64,000 nt of DNA from assembly GCA_026315105.1 (NCBI GenBank), contig CM048744.1, forward strand, positions 311,557,270 to 311,621,269, in the 5' to 3' direction. Positions 32,207-41,999 of this stretch are shown piece after piece. Both the position numbers and the translations under genes were made by a program. Within the stretch, counting starts at the first letter, position 1, and each line of letters starts with the position of its first letter. The DNA comes from Locusta migratoria. Lineage: Eukaryota; Arthropoda; Insecta; Orthoptera; Acrididae. The notes beneath the pieces were generated by a model, which saw only the letters and a list, made by a program, of their open reading frames with translations, was not told the origin of the DNA and did not search any database.

Positions 32207-32408
32207 GCTGCGCGGGAGTAGCCGAGCGGTCTGGAGCGCCACGTTACGGATCGCGCGGCCTCCTGCATCGGAGGTTCGAATCTTCCCTCGGGCATGGATG
32301 TGTGTGTTGTCCTTAGGTCAGTTTAACTTAGTTGAAGTAGTTTGTAAGACTAGGGACTGATGACCAACGTAGTTTAGTCTCATAGGATTACATTTGAACT
32401 TTTTTTTT
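32207..32408 (+). mobile_element. SINE-1 copy, T-rich 3' end
   Basis: GCTGCGCGGGAGTAGCCGAG head, GGAGGTTCGAATCTTCCC, GGGACTGATGACCAACGTAG and ATTTGAACTTTTTTTTT. Flanks AATGCTCAG and AATGCCCAG look like a 9 bp target duplication with one change. Confidence 0.9.
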
Positions 32409-32476
32409 AATGCCCAGTGCTTCCGTTCAGCATAAGTTATAAGAATAATGGTTTAACGAAGTAAACTAGAAGTGTG

Positions 32477-32640
32477 CAAAAGTTCAAATGTTCAAGGGAC
32501 CAAACTGGTAAGACCATTGGTCCGTAGACTTAACAAACTGCTGAAACAAACTTACGCTAGGGACACATGCGGGCGCCCGCATGCCCGATGGAGGAGTCGA
32601 ACCTCTGGCAGGAGCGACTGTCGAAATGTGCACTGAACAT
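32477..32640 (-). mobile_element. Diverged SINE-1 copy
   Basis: Minus-strand tail GTTCAAATGTTCAAG, GGACCAAACTGG, then the B-box complement GGAGTCGAACCTCTGG. It contains the local palindrome GCGGGCGCCCGC at 32,567-32,580. Confidence 0.8.
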
Positions 32641-32644
32641 TACG

Positions 32645-33065
32645 AGTACTGAAGGGTTCGGGCGGATTAGGTTGCTGAGGGAAAGGTTTGTCATCACATT
32701 GATATGCTGTTTCCAGTGTTTCTAATCGTATTTCAGTTGGCCGCTTTTGGTGGCAGCTGGACCATCTCCCGATGTGGTGCTGCACGTCGTTCATTGAGTG
32801 GCCGATTCCGCTGCCTTCTCGACTCTCGGCTTGGCGCTAGTGAATTTCACTTCGTACCATGATTGTCTGGACGAGCGTGTCAGTGACAGGCACGCCACTT
32901 GTTTCAGTCGTTTCTACGGTTCAGAACATTTCAACGCTTCCGTTACAGAAGAGCAGAGAGCCTGTTCCGTTCTGCGTGATCTCACTCAATTCTCTGTGGT
33001 TTGGCTGTGCTACCCGTGACCTCCTGAGCAGAGTTAACTGGCTGCTAGTAGGAACGAACATGTGA
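32645..33065. other. Non-coding, nothing recognised
   Basis: GC near 50%, overlapping ORFs on both strands of 60-80 codons, no domain. Confidence 0.35.
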
Positions 33066-33074
33066 AAATTGGTA

Positions 33075-33190
33075 CTGGGGCCGGGATTCGAACCCGAGTC
33101 CTCCATTTACTGGACAGTTGCGCTAAGCATCTATACCACCCCAGGCATACGGGCTAACACACCTGAAACGACTACCTAAGAAGACATGCC
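33075..33190 (-). mobile_element. SINE-5 head, second copy
   Basis: Minus strand CCGGGATTCGAACCCGAGTC (B-box complement, T arm), GACAGTTGCGCTAAGC, and downstream ACTACCTAAGAAGACATGCC matching the 23.7 kb copy. Confidence 0.7.
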
Positions 33191-33194
33191 AAAT

Positions 33195-33880
33195 ATTACG
33201 ATTTGTCCGTAATTATCACATAGGCAAAATTTGCGGTGTCTCGGGAGCCTGTCCTAAAATTACGAAATTCGCTATTTTATTTATTTTAGTAGTTTGGCAA
33301 AACACTTTTCCTTTGAACCATTTGATGAACCGCTATAGTTTCAGAAATAATGCAATAGCGTACCATTTTATCATCAGTTTTGTACAAAGAGTATAATATA
33401 CACAATCACTGCGTGAACTTCTAGTTATGTTGCGATTTGGAGTATTGATGCTGATGCTGTTATTATCGAGTGTAAATCAGTTATTGAGTAGTCCTTAAAT
33501 TAACTCTCGCACTTTTTTAGACTGTTTTGGACGTTGGTAAACGAATGTAAATGTTAATGTAATTGTTTCTTGTAAAGCCACACATTGTGGTATAAAAGGC
33601 GCCTTCTCGTGTCTTAAAAATGAATTTTACACAATTAAGCGTCAAATATCAATTTTTAAAAGAAATTCCGGGTTAGGGCTCTTGTCTCCCCCCCCTCTCC
33701 TTCCCGATACTAGCCCCATTATGCGACAGTTTAACTTGGCATCTCTGCCTAAGAACGTACCTCTTACTTCGTATAATTCTTGACAACTGGTATGTCAGGC
33801 CATTCAAAACTAGAATGTCCACAGTAGTCTATCGTTCACTCATATACGGTATTAGTTTTATATCTCCCCCCAGCCACTTG
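33195..33880. other. AT-rich, nothing firm
   Basis: Contains TATAAAAGGCGCC at about 33,590, which resembles a TATA box, but no transcript or ORF is linked to it. Confidence 0.35.
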
Positions 33881-34068
33881 GAATGGCCGCGTGGTCTATG
33901 GAGTCATGCTATGGACTGGGCGGCCGTTCCCGCCGGAGGTTCGAGTCCTCCTATGAGCGAGGACGTATGTATGTGTGTGTGTGTGTGTGTAAAAGTTTTA
34001 GTAATTTGTAGTCCAGGAACTGATGACACTAGCTGTTTGGTCCAAAACGTTTACAAACACTTGAACAA
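33881..34068 (+). mobile_element. Diverged SINE-1 copy with a GT run
   Basis: GGCCGCGTGGTCTATGG head, GGAGGTTCGAGTCCTCC B box, (GT)n at 33,970-33,990, GAACTGATGACACTAGC and TTACAAACACTTGAACA. Confidence 0.88.
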
Positions 34069-34069
34069 T

Positions 34070-34498
34070 TGATTCCCCCAACCTATCCTCAGTTCCCCAA
34101 ATCCTTGTATCAGCGCCTGGTGAACAAATTTTTATTTGAGAAAACAAATTTTCATGTATAGTTTAACCTTCAGAAGCTAAAGGATTCCTATAAAATTGCT
34201 GGACAGTGTAGTTTCATTTGCATAAAACTCTATGACCAGATTACACAGTGGTGGTAGCGTATGGACGCTGTTTATTTATATATTTGCGGTTTGGAAAGCT
34301 GGCGCGTTGTGGATGTGTGAGCACAGCCTCAGGCGGTGCTCCCTGCCTGCCGGCAGCCAGGTGCTGGGAATTCCCACACCTGCTCCTTTTGTTTTACGCC
34401 ATCTCCTGCGAGATCGAGGTCGTCAGCTGCCAGCGGCTCACATAGTGTCATTGCCGCGTGACACCCTTCTGTAAAACCCGCGTTGCCCACTCGCTTCG
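34070..34498. other. Non-coding, nothing recognised
   Basis: Overlapping plus-strand ORFs of 65-80 codons at 34,232-34,474 without domain. Confidence 0.35.
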
Positions 34499-34500
34499 AG

Positions 34501-34749
34501 GAGCGTTAGCAGAGATAGCTTAACATGTCGTTATACAAGAATTCAAAATTATAAGTAGTTGCTGTCATTGTTTTAGTCACTGATAATATCACAGTGGCTG
34601 ACTGTTACAGACAAGCATACATTGATGCAATGCAGTCAGCCACTGTGATACTATTAATGACTAGAACAATGACAGCAAATACTTAGGTTATAATTTTGAA
34701 TTCTTGTATAACGACATGTTAAGCTATTAGCTAATCTCTGCTAACGCTT
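34501..34749. mobile_element. Fold-back element, ~115 bp arms
   Basis: Left arm 34,501-34,613 (GAGCGTTAGCAGAGAT, TTAACATGTCGTTATAC, CACAGTGGCTGACTG) and right arm 34,630-34,749 (CAGTCAGCCACTGTG, GTATAACGACATGTTAA, ATCTCTGCTAACGCTT) with a ~20-25 bp loop. It is followed by GACCGAAACCGGT (34,762-34,774), a motif also present in the 25.5 and 61.0 kb inverted repeats. Confidence 0.9.
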
Positions 34750-34819
34750 GATAATGATAAATGACCGAAACCGGTAGCACTGAGAAAAAATAAACAGCTA
34801 TGGTCAATATGTCGTTCTG

Positions 34820-34968
34820 CAGCTTTTCTACCCATTGCCATTCAGCATTTTATATCCTCTGTACTGCGACCATAATTTGTTACTTTACTGCCCAAGTAAA
34901 AAAAACTCACCTACCTCCTTTATTGTTTCGTTACCTAATCTAATTCCTTCAGCATTCCTTCAGGTGAG
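34820..34968 (-). mobile_element. LINE-B fragment
   Basis: CTTTTCTACCCATTGCCATT through TATTGTTTCGTTACCTAATC parallels 45,840-45,970, the region before the 'YLGSKITNDG' coding segment of LINE-B. Confidence 0.85.
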
Positions 34969-34969
34969 T

Positions 34970-35201
34970 ACCGCCGAAGTAATGGCGATGACGTACTGAG
35001 CTCTTACTATTTAAAGTTACAGACATCCGGAAATTCTACCGAAATTTAATGGAGCAATCAGAACACCGGGAAAGTTTTAAATTTCACAATCAATTAAGTG
35101 CTTCCTCTTACGTATGTCTAACTAAAAGACCAGGAGGATAAAAATAGAGAGATTAGAGGCCATACGGAGTCATTGTTGGCGCGAATCATACGCGACTGGA
35201 A

Positions 35202-35245
<44 letters not shown>

Positions 35246-35520
35246 AGAGGACGAGACGCTGATACATTAACTCTCTCTGTCACACGCCGTAACATAGCTT
35301 ATGGATTATAAGGCAGATGTATATTGTGACAATACTGCAGGCCCTCTCATCTCAATCTTATCGTAAGGTACCGTCTGCGTCGGATCCGGAATCGTGTGGT
35401 TCGATAGTGATAAAAGTTGCGTGTGAAGTTAGTTAAAAACGATATAGCCAGTCCAGGAATCAGTGTAGGACAGTGTCTCGGCGATAGTGTGATTAAAACA
35501 AGTGATCGATTTCATTAATT
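34970..35520. other. Non-coding; contains a 42 bp poly(A) tract
   Basis: A42 at 35,203-35,244. The flanks contain no recognised retroelement body. Confidence 0.5.
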
Positions 35521-35535
35521 AAGAGATTTGTTTAG

Positions 35536-35724
35536 TAGCCGAGCTGTCCAAAGCGTCTCGCTGCGGAGCGCGCGGTTGCTCGCCGTGGAGGTTCGAGTCC
35601 TCCCTGGGGCATGGGTGTGTGTGTTTGTCCTTAGGTTAGTTTACCTAGGTTTAAGTAGTTTGTAAGCTATGCACTGATGACCACGCAGTTTGGTCCGATA
35701 GATTTACAAACATTTGAACATTTT
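35536..35724 (+). mobile_element. SINE-1B copy with 13 bp target duplication
   Basis: Flanked by GAGATTTGTTTAG at 35,523-35,535 and 35,725-35,737. Lacks the first ~12 bp of the head (starts TAGCCGAGC). Complete B box GGAGGTTCGAGTCCTCCC and tail TTTACAAACATTTGAACATT. Confidence 0.95.
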
Positions 35725-35739
35725 GAGATTTGTTTAGAT

Positions 35740-37265
35740 GCTTTCCAGACAGTTCTATAAACAATAGTTTCGTCATTGTATGTTATTTAAAGACTTAAAC
35801 AGACGAACTGTAAAAACTTTTGTGAAAAAGAAATGAAAATAAATAGTATTGTATATATGTCAGGCTCATAAACAAGGTGCGTAGACCAGCTAATTGTGTA
35901 ATTAACGTAATAGTCAAAATTTGAATATTGTAATTCCTTGTATATATTGACTGGCGTGAGATTTTGAGCATATTTTCAGATTTGCGAAGATACTTGATAG
36001 TTCAATATATGTTAGGAACATGTATGATGTACTCATTAACAAATTGATTGACAGTTAACATTGTTGTTTGTTATCAAACAGAAAGGACGGCGATTTCGAC
36101 TTAAAAAGATATTTGCAATCTAAAATTATTGTATGTATAGTTTTCATTTTATATTGTGATTATTTTTGTGTACATGAAATGTTTTACTGTTTCGTTTGGT
36201 AATTGTAAATTACTATATTCAATTGTTATGAACAATGGATAATGTAAGGTAATTATTGCCGATGTTACATATTTGCCTCACCGCCTTGCATGGGGGAGTT
36301 CGAGTTCTGGCTTTCGCAAAGTGCTTTGGAATCTATGCCAGTCTGTGTTGTTGTTGTTGTACGCAAGTTTGAATTTGTAATGTTTTGGTGGAGAAGCAGT
36401 TTGGTTTCAAATTAAACAAGAAGTGAAAAATTGTACATAACGAGTATTTATTTCTACCACGACGCCCCAGGAGAATAATGTTGCAGCGAGCAGAACCCCC
36501 TTACATCGTAATGTTGAAAAGCTGAGTATCGGTAGAATAAACTGTAATTACTCAAAAATAAAGTAAAACATTTCAATATGTAACGCGTAAAAATTAGAAC
36601 TTCTGCATTACAAGTGGTTAAGCCTAGATTCTAACGTTTTGGTTTAACACAACTAAGACCTCATATGAATTATGGATAATACGAGAAGTGCTCGTGTTGT
36701 TTGTCTGGTAGGTCTGTAAGCCCCTGGCAAAGAGCTGCTCGTGCCATGTGATGAGCCCGCGACCGGAGCCAGAAGGGGAGCTGTCGGATTTTTCCGGCGC
36801 GCGGTGGTCCAGTGAGCGGCGCATGAATAACGAAGCAGCGGTCTGATTCACAGTGCGGCTGCCCCAGCTGATACCGATCGCACTCTGCCCTTCAGCGGCG
36901 ACCCAGCGTCTGTGCCTGTCGCGCTACCAGCACCAGACTTTGGACGCATCACCAAAACAATTCCCGATTTGTTTTCCGACATGTTAAGATATCCTCGGGA
37001 CGCACAAGATCAGTAAAGTTCTGCCGGGTAGGCTCACTTTACAGGGAGTCGTTCCTCCTGCTGAGCTCGTGTATCCCTGGATTTCATAAGGTAACACGTG
37101 TTTTGCCTTCAGCGATGTGTTCGGAAAGGACTGATGTGCCAAATAGCTAACGTGTGGCTTTCGTTCTTGTACGTGCAAAGTTGATCTCGTTCTAAGCTCT
37201 ACCTCACCTGCTCTGACCATAGCACAATATATCTTTTAATATATGCACAAATTAACTACGTTATT
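35740..37265. other. 1.5 kb, no gene recognised
   Basis: AT-rich to about 36,250, then a low-complexity TTG run (36,345-36,360) and a GC-rich patch (36,740-36,930). No ORF with a domain. It may be a degraded LTR retrotransposon, but no LTR pair was found. Confidence 0.35.
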
Positions 37266-37276
37266 TCCTTCGATTA

Positions 37277-37643
37277 AAAATTTTCAAATGTTTGTGTAGC
37301 TTATGGGACTTAACTACGGGGTCATCAGTCCCTAAACTTAAAAACTACTTGCCGACACGGTCAGCACGGCCACTACGGTCGGGGGTTCGAATCCCCCCTC
37401 GGGCATGGATATTTATGCCGTCCTAGTTCGTAAGTAGTTCATAAGTAGTTTGTAAGTTTAGGGACTGATGGCCCCGTAGTTAAGTCCCATAGACTCTACA
37501 AACATTTGAACATTTTTTTAAAACTACTTATGAACTAGCTAAGACTAAGGACGGCACAAATATCAATGCCCGAGGGGGGGGGGATTCGAACCCCCGACTG
37601 TAGTGGCCGTACAGACCGTGACTGGAGCGCCACCGCGGCTGGC
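37277..37643 (-). mobile_element. SINE-1A (outer), split by another SINE-1A
   Basis: Outer insertion flanked by TCCTTCGATTA at 37,266-37,276 and 37,644-37,654. It runs on minus from TTTCAAATGTTTGTGTAG to CACCGCGGCTGGC. The inner insert is at 37,351-37,519. Confidence 0.93.
37351..37519 (+). mobile_element. SINE-1A (inner), 5'-truncated
   Basis: Flanked by AAAACTACTT at 37,341-37,350 and 37,520-37,529, inside the outer SINE. The head begins GCCGACACGGTCAGC, having lost most of the A-box region, and the T-rich tail is complete. Confidence 0.93.
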
Positions 37644-37651
37644 TCCTTCGA

Positions 37652-38347
37652 TTATACAGGGTGAATCACCAAACACTTGCACCGCAAATATTGCGGAAAC
37701 GGAAAGTGTGGTTGATGCGGTTTTCACAGAATGGATTGGTAGTCAAGGACTCGTGTTGTTAGCCAATAAACAGATTGTAAAAATACCAAAAAAGCGTTTT
37801 ATGCAAACATTCCATTTTTCAAATGGAACAATGGTTGTTTCTATCATGCACTGGAATTTTTGACTCCAGCTGTGTACAAATAATTTTGAATGACATTTTT
37901 ATCACATTTAGTTTGGCACCTAGAATCATTCAAAGTTTTGGGGACGGAGGCTGCGACAGCGTAGCTGACTGGCTGATGGTCATGAGACAGTGGGCCGTGC
38001 CCCAGGGGATAGTCACTCGGCCAGTCAGCTACGCTATCGCAGCCTCCGCCCCCGAAACTTTGAACGGTTGTAGGTGCCAAACTAAACTCGATTTTTGTCA
38101 TTCAAAATTATTTGTACACTGCTGGTGTCAAAAATTCCATTGCATGATAGGAACAAGCATTCTTCTATTAAAAAAAACTGTATGTTTGCATAAAAAAATA
38201 CACTTCCTAAGTAAAATTACAATCTGTTTGTTGGTTAAAAATACGAGCCCCTGACTAACAATCTATTCTGTGAAAAACGCACATCAATCGCACCTTCCGT
38301 TTCCGCAATATTTGCGGTGGAAGCATTGGGTGATTCACCATGTATAA
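37652..38347. mobile_element. Long fold-back (near-palindromic) element, ~696 bp
   Basis: Ends TTATACAGGGTGAATCACC and GGTGATTCACCATGTATAA. Arms of roughly 320 bp pair almost throughout: GCAAATATTGCGGAAACGG against CCGTTTCCGCAATATTTGC, and GCGACAGCGTAGCTGACTGG against CCAGTCAGCTACGCTATCGC. The unpaired centre is only about 40 bp near 37,978-38,018. It has no transposase; the 143- and 85-codon ORFs are mirror readings. The class of the mobilising transposase is unknown. Confidence 0.9.
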
Positions 38348-38534
38348 TGTTTGTAATATCCATTAATATTGGTAATTCGTTAAAAACCCAGACGCATGCA
38401 GTGATTTTAGTTGTAAGCGAGCGACTATCCGCTTTCCAGAAAGAGAGAGAGAGAAAAAAAAAAAAAGGTTCAAAAACTGTCAAGAAAAAATAATACGCAG
38501 GAACATTAAGTGTTTAACGCCCCGTCGGCAGTGT

Positions 38535-38745
38535 GGTCATTGGAGGTGGAACTCACGCTCGGATTTCCTGGGTAAGCATAGCGAACGAAATCGGCTCTGC
38601 CCTTTGAAAGGAAACATACCTGCATTTGCCTGGAGTGATTTTGGTAATCCACGAGAAACCTAAATCGGGATGGCCGGAGGTGGATTTGAATCATTGTCCT
38701 CCCGACTGTGCAACCGTTGTCCACCTCATTCAGTGAAAGTTCAAG
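38535..38745 (-). mobile_element. SINE-2 copy
   Basis: GCATTTGCCTGGAGTGATTT, GAGAAACCTAAATCGGGATG, GGATTTGAATCATTGTCC (B-box complement) and TCCACCTCATTCAGTG. Confidence 0.85.
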
Positions 38746-38794
38746 AGTTAAAATAGCAGATAAAGTCCAAGGGACGAGAATAGGAAACATATTC

Positions 38795-38905
38795 AAATGG
38801 ATGTTTGTAGCCCTTCAGAGTTGAAGAGGCTTGCACAGGATAGAGTAACGTGTAGAGCTGCATCAAATAAGACTTCGGACTGAAAACCACCACCACAACA
38901 AACAC
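38795..38905 (+). mobile_element. LINE-B 3' end
   Basis: Reads ELKRLAQDRVTCRAASNK followed by GACTTCGGACTGAAAACCAC, the terminal LINE-B block also found at 45,330 (minus) and 51,540. Confidence 0.85.
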
Positions 38906-38909
38906 GATG

Positions 38910-39550
38910 ATGTAAGCACACGCCTTATGTTTTAAACAAGATCTCCATCAAGGTGTCACGAAACGTTCGTAGTTCAGTTTTGTCACGGACAGCGAAAAAG
39001 ACGGCGACGCAAATTCGTGAGACGTCTGTGCAAGTGAGCGGAACAGAAACGATGAGCTGACAATGGATTCACGACTCGTTCAACGACCTTCGCCGCGGAA
39101 AGCAAATTCTTGATGAGGCGTCACAGTCAACAACTGTAACAAGAGACAGCGCAGTACAAGCGTGACAGATTCCGGCTCAAAATTGGTGAATATCAGTGCA
39201 ACTGAGTTTGCAAAAATTGAAGTCATCATCTTCCACGATTTGTTTAAGCGCCAGATCGTCCTTTACATTTGTGCCACAGAAACTGTCGGAGAGCAGAAGG
39301 AACATGCATGCTGAAGATTTGGTTTTCACGTGTGACTGTCATTTCCAGAGACCATTATCGTAATCATGGCACATGGAGCTTGTATTTATATTCCGAATTG
39401 GGTTAATAATTGTCATTGTGCAGTTGTCTGCACTACTAAAGACGTGTGAGGCAAACTCTTTGTTCAGATCCAAAAGAATCCTTCGTTTGAATTTCCCAGA
39501 AGTTTTACTAAAGGTGCGAAAAAGTTATTGTGGGCAAGGAGATTACTATG
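38910..39550 (+). other. Possible mariner N-terminal remnant; otherwise unassigned
   Basis: Around 39,040-39,115 broken frames give QWIHDSFNDLRRGKQ, reminiscent of the 'VFEWHKRFKDGR' part of mariner transposases. Stops surround it and no catalytic motif follows, so this is weak. The rest has no recognisable features. Confidence 0.3.
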
Positions 39551-39553
39551 AAA

Positions 39554-39732
39554 GCCCCGCGCGATAAAGGCCGTGCGTTCTAAGGCGCCTTACTGCGAAG
39601 TGCGCGGCTGTTCCCCGTCGAAGGTTCGGGTCCTCCCTTGGGCACGGCTGTGTGTGTTGTTCGTAGTTTGTAAATCTAGGGAGTGATGACCACTGTTGTT
39701 TAGTCCCACAGCTTTACAAATTTTTTAACATG
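39554..39732 (+). mobile_element. SINE-1B-like copy
   Basis: GCCCCGCGCGATAAAGGCC head, TTACTGCGAAGTGCGCGGC, GAAGGTTCGGGTCCTCCC B box, GGGAGTGATGACCACTGTTG and TTTACAAATTTTTTAAC. Confidence 0.88.
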
Positions 39733-39739
39733 TCTTACA

Positions 39740-40190
39740 ACGAAAGCGAATAAGGCATTTTTTTGTGATATGTTTCATTTAGTTTACAGTGGCGTTAATC
39801 TAAGTTATGCCAACACATATAATGCCCATTGGACCATAGTGACCGAACGCGTGTGAGGTCGGGTATAGGCGTCGTCAATACAGGTTCTTAGATGTGCACG
39901 GTTTCCTAATCACTCCTGTGAACTGCTGGAGAGTATTAATGAAACGCTGCACTCTTGACAGTGTTGCTGCGTATCAAACCATAGCGGGATTAGCGATCTA
40001 GCCGTAATGTTGGTTACTACCTCTGAAACATCTCAGGCCTTGCAACTAAGACGCTGTTCTATTAACAGATACTTCTTTTCCATATCATAAGGATACGTCT
40101 ACCTTCCATCTCCTGTTACGTGGTATAAATTGTCTGTTCACTTCGGACTGTTGATGCAGATCGTAACAGACCTCCATTGTACATTAAGCC
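39740..40190. other. Non-coding, nothing recognised
   Basis: No repeat partner or domain. Confidence 0.4.
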
Positions 40191-40421
40191 CCTTTAAACG
40201 AGCGACTTTCGTGTTTCGGTGACTACTCGAACCGAGTGTGTCGACTGCAGCGCCTCTGGTGGTTCCGTGTTTCATTTATATTGCTTGATCGTTTACGTTA
40301 TGCGATAGCTTGGAAATTTGTGTGTGCTGTCTGCTGTGCGGTCTTTGCGCTGTGGTTGTCGTCGTAATACTTCGTGTGCTGATTTGCATTTTAATCACAA
40401 CCTTTTATCCATCACAGCGAA

Positions 40422-40631
40422 ATGGTTGAAAATCTTGTGGTATTGGCTACAGCAACGGTAGTAATCGCGGCCGCTTTGCAGGAAGGCAAAAGGAAAGAGC
40501 GCAGGGGCAGGAAGAGAAGCGTTTGGATGCCATCGTGGCTGCAAAGACGAAAAGAAGCTGTATATTGCTGTGCCTCTGTTGTTTGCCACTACTTTGAGCA
40601 CTTCTTCCCGTGCATTCTGGAAAATATATGA
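40422..40631 (+). pseudogene. Harbinger transposase N-terminal fragment (copy 2)
   Basis: 69 codons: MVENLVVLATATVVIAAA, a basic run, then RKRSVWMPSWLQRRKEAVY. Residues 1-45 match the copy at 5,805-6,014 with few changes. After KEA the frame enters non-coding sequence of the element, so the rest of the N-terminal region and the entire DDE domain are gone. The initiator Met and the basic RKRSVW block are the diagnostic parts. Confidence 0.7.
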
Positions 40632-40691
40632 TGCTTTCAACGAATATCTGCAATCACCATAACACACAAAGATCACAAATAATACTAGAGG

Positions 40692-40885
40692 CCGCGGTGG
40701 AGTAGCCGAGCGGCCTAAAGCGTCTCGCTGCGGAGCGCGCGGTTGCTCGCCGTGGAGGTTCGAGTCCTACCTGTGTAGGACTGTGTGTGTTTGTCCTTAG
40801 GTAGGTTTACCTAGGTTTAAGTAGTTTGTAAGCTACGGACTGATGACCACGCATTTTGGTCTGATAGATTTACAAACATTTGAAC
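40692..40885 (+). mobile_element. SINE-1B copy with ~13 bp target duplication
   Basis: Inserted in Harbinger copy 2. ATAATACTAGAGG lies at 40,679-40,691 and 40,886-40,898. Head CCGCGGTGGAGTAGCCGAG, B box GGAGGTTCGAGTCCTACC, tail TTTACAAACATTTGAACAT. Confidence 0.95.
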
Positions 40886-41379
40886 ATAATACTAGAGGCG
40901 GTTAAAATTACTTTATTGTGATATAAATGATGTTCTGTATCTACGAGGGCCCTCTCCTCTTTAGAAGCTGAAATAAGAGCCTTAACGCTTTTTTTCATTC
41001 AGTAAATTTCTACAAAAAATTGAAAATCATCCATAATCAAGATACTTTGTATTACTGAGATGGAAAACGTGAAGTAAAAATGCCAGTGATGGTTCACTAG
41101 GTTTCTATTCCGTACTATACTACTTACCACGTGCTTTCGTTGTTTACAAAACAGTACGTAGAGTCTTCTGCTGGGCAATGCAGCCGCTGCTTCTGCGCAT
41201 GCGCAGTGTTCACCGCACTCTAAAACTTAGAACCCCGCCCTCGGCACAATGTAAAGATTCTTGACGTCATAGTCGCAATCGCGCCGTGGTTGGTTCCTGA
41301 TTTACATGCCGGCAGAGAAGCCGTCCACTCTTCGAGTAGTCGATTTTCGCAAGAAAGTGGATCGTGTAAAAGGGTGGTG

Positions 41380-41990
41380 ACGCAGTTGATGACCTCCCGG
41401 TGAGCTGCTGACCTTCGGCTTTGCTTTCCTCTTGGCATACTTGTTAATCCACCTGAGATAAAAACAAACAAAATTAAACAGGGAAGTGTTTCTGGAACTA
41501 CAGGTGTCTGCTGAAAAGAGACAATCTAAATTATACGAACGTTTCGTAAGACAGACTTCTTGTGTCACGATATCAGCACGATATTGTGATAATTAGACTT
41601 TTGGCTTGTTGATGTTTGTTGAACGCAACTTTCCCTTGCATAATAAATATACCTTAATATAGCTGTGGTGCGCTCTTTAATGATTAATTTTAAAGAGCTA
41701 TATCAGAATTCTAGTTGTTGTAGAGTCCCACAGGTGAAACAAGTTGTTTTTTTGTAATGAGAATGATATCTCGCACTGCTTGTCGTGACTTGCGTTAGTG
41801 TCTGTAGATGATTACTCGCAAGTATTCTACGGAAAATACCGTTTTCAGGGAATTTTCACCAGTAGTTTAATCATGCAGTAAGAAATTTCTTCGTCTGTTT
41901 ATGCATAGTACGATACGTTTTCGTACGTTCAGGATCAAGTGTAAATGCCTGCTCTAAACATCAACATGCTGCAGGTGTTCCACCATTTAC
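41380..41990. other. AT-rich, nothing recognised
   Basis: No domain or repeat partner. Confidence 0.4.
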
Positions 41991-41999
41991 CGCGTTGCA

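Larger units (their letters stand above)
40196..41375 (+). mobile_element. PIF/Harbinger-type non-autonomous transposon, copy 2 (split by SINE)
   Basis: Same family as 5,049-6,256 but opposite orientation. Left end AAGCCCCTTTAAACGAGCGAC, right end GGATCGTGTAAAAGGG (worn). Shared landmarks include GTGTTTCATTTATATTGC, GCGCATGCGCAGTGTTCACC and CGAGTAGTCGATTTTCGC. Without the SINE and its duplication it is about 970 bp, some 230 bp shorter than copy 1 because of an extra internal deletion downstream of the transposase start. Confidence 0.82.

Noticed and set aside
33588..33602. TATAAAAGGCGCC as a host promoter
   Set aside because: A single short motif with no linked ORF, exon or transcript evidence.
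37823..38254. 143-codon ORF
   Set aside because: It lies across a long palindrome; the minus strand has the mirrored ORF. It is a by-product of the fold-back.
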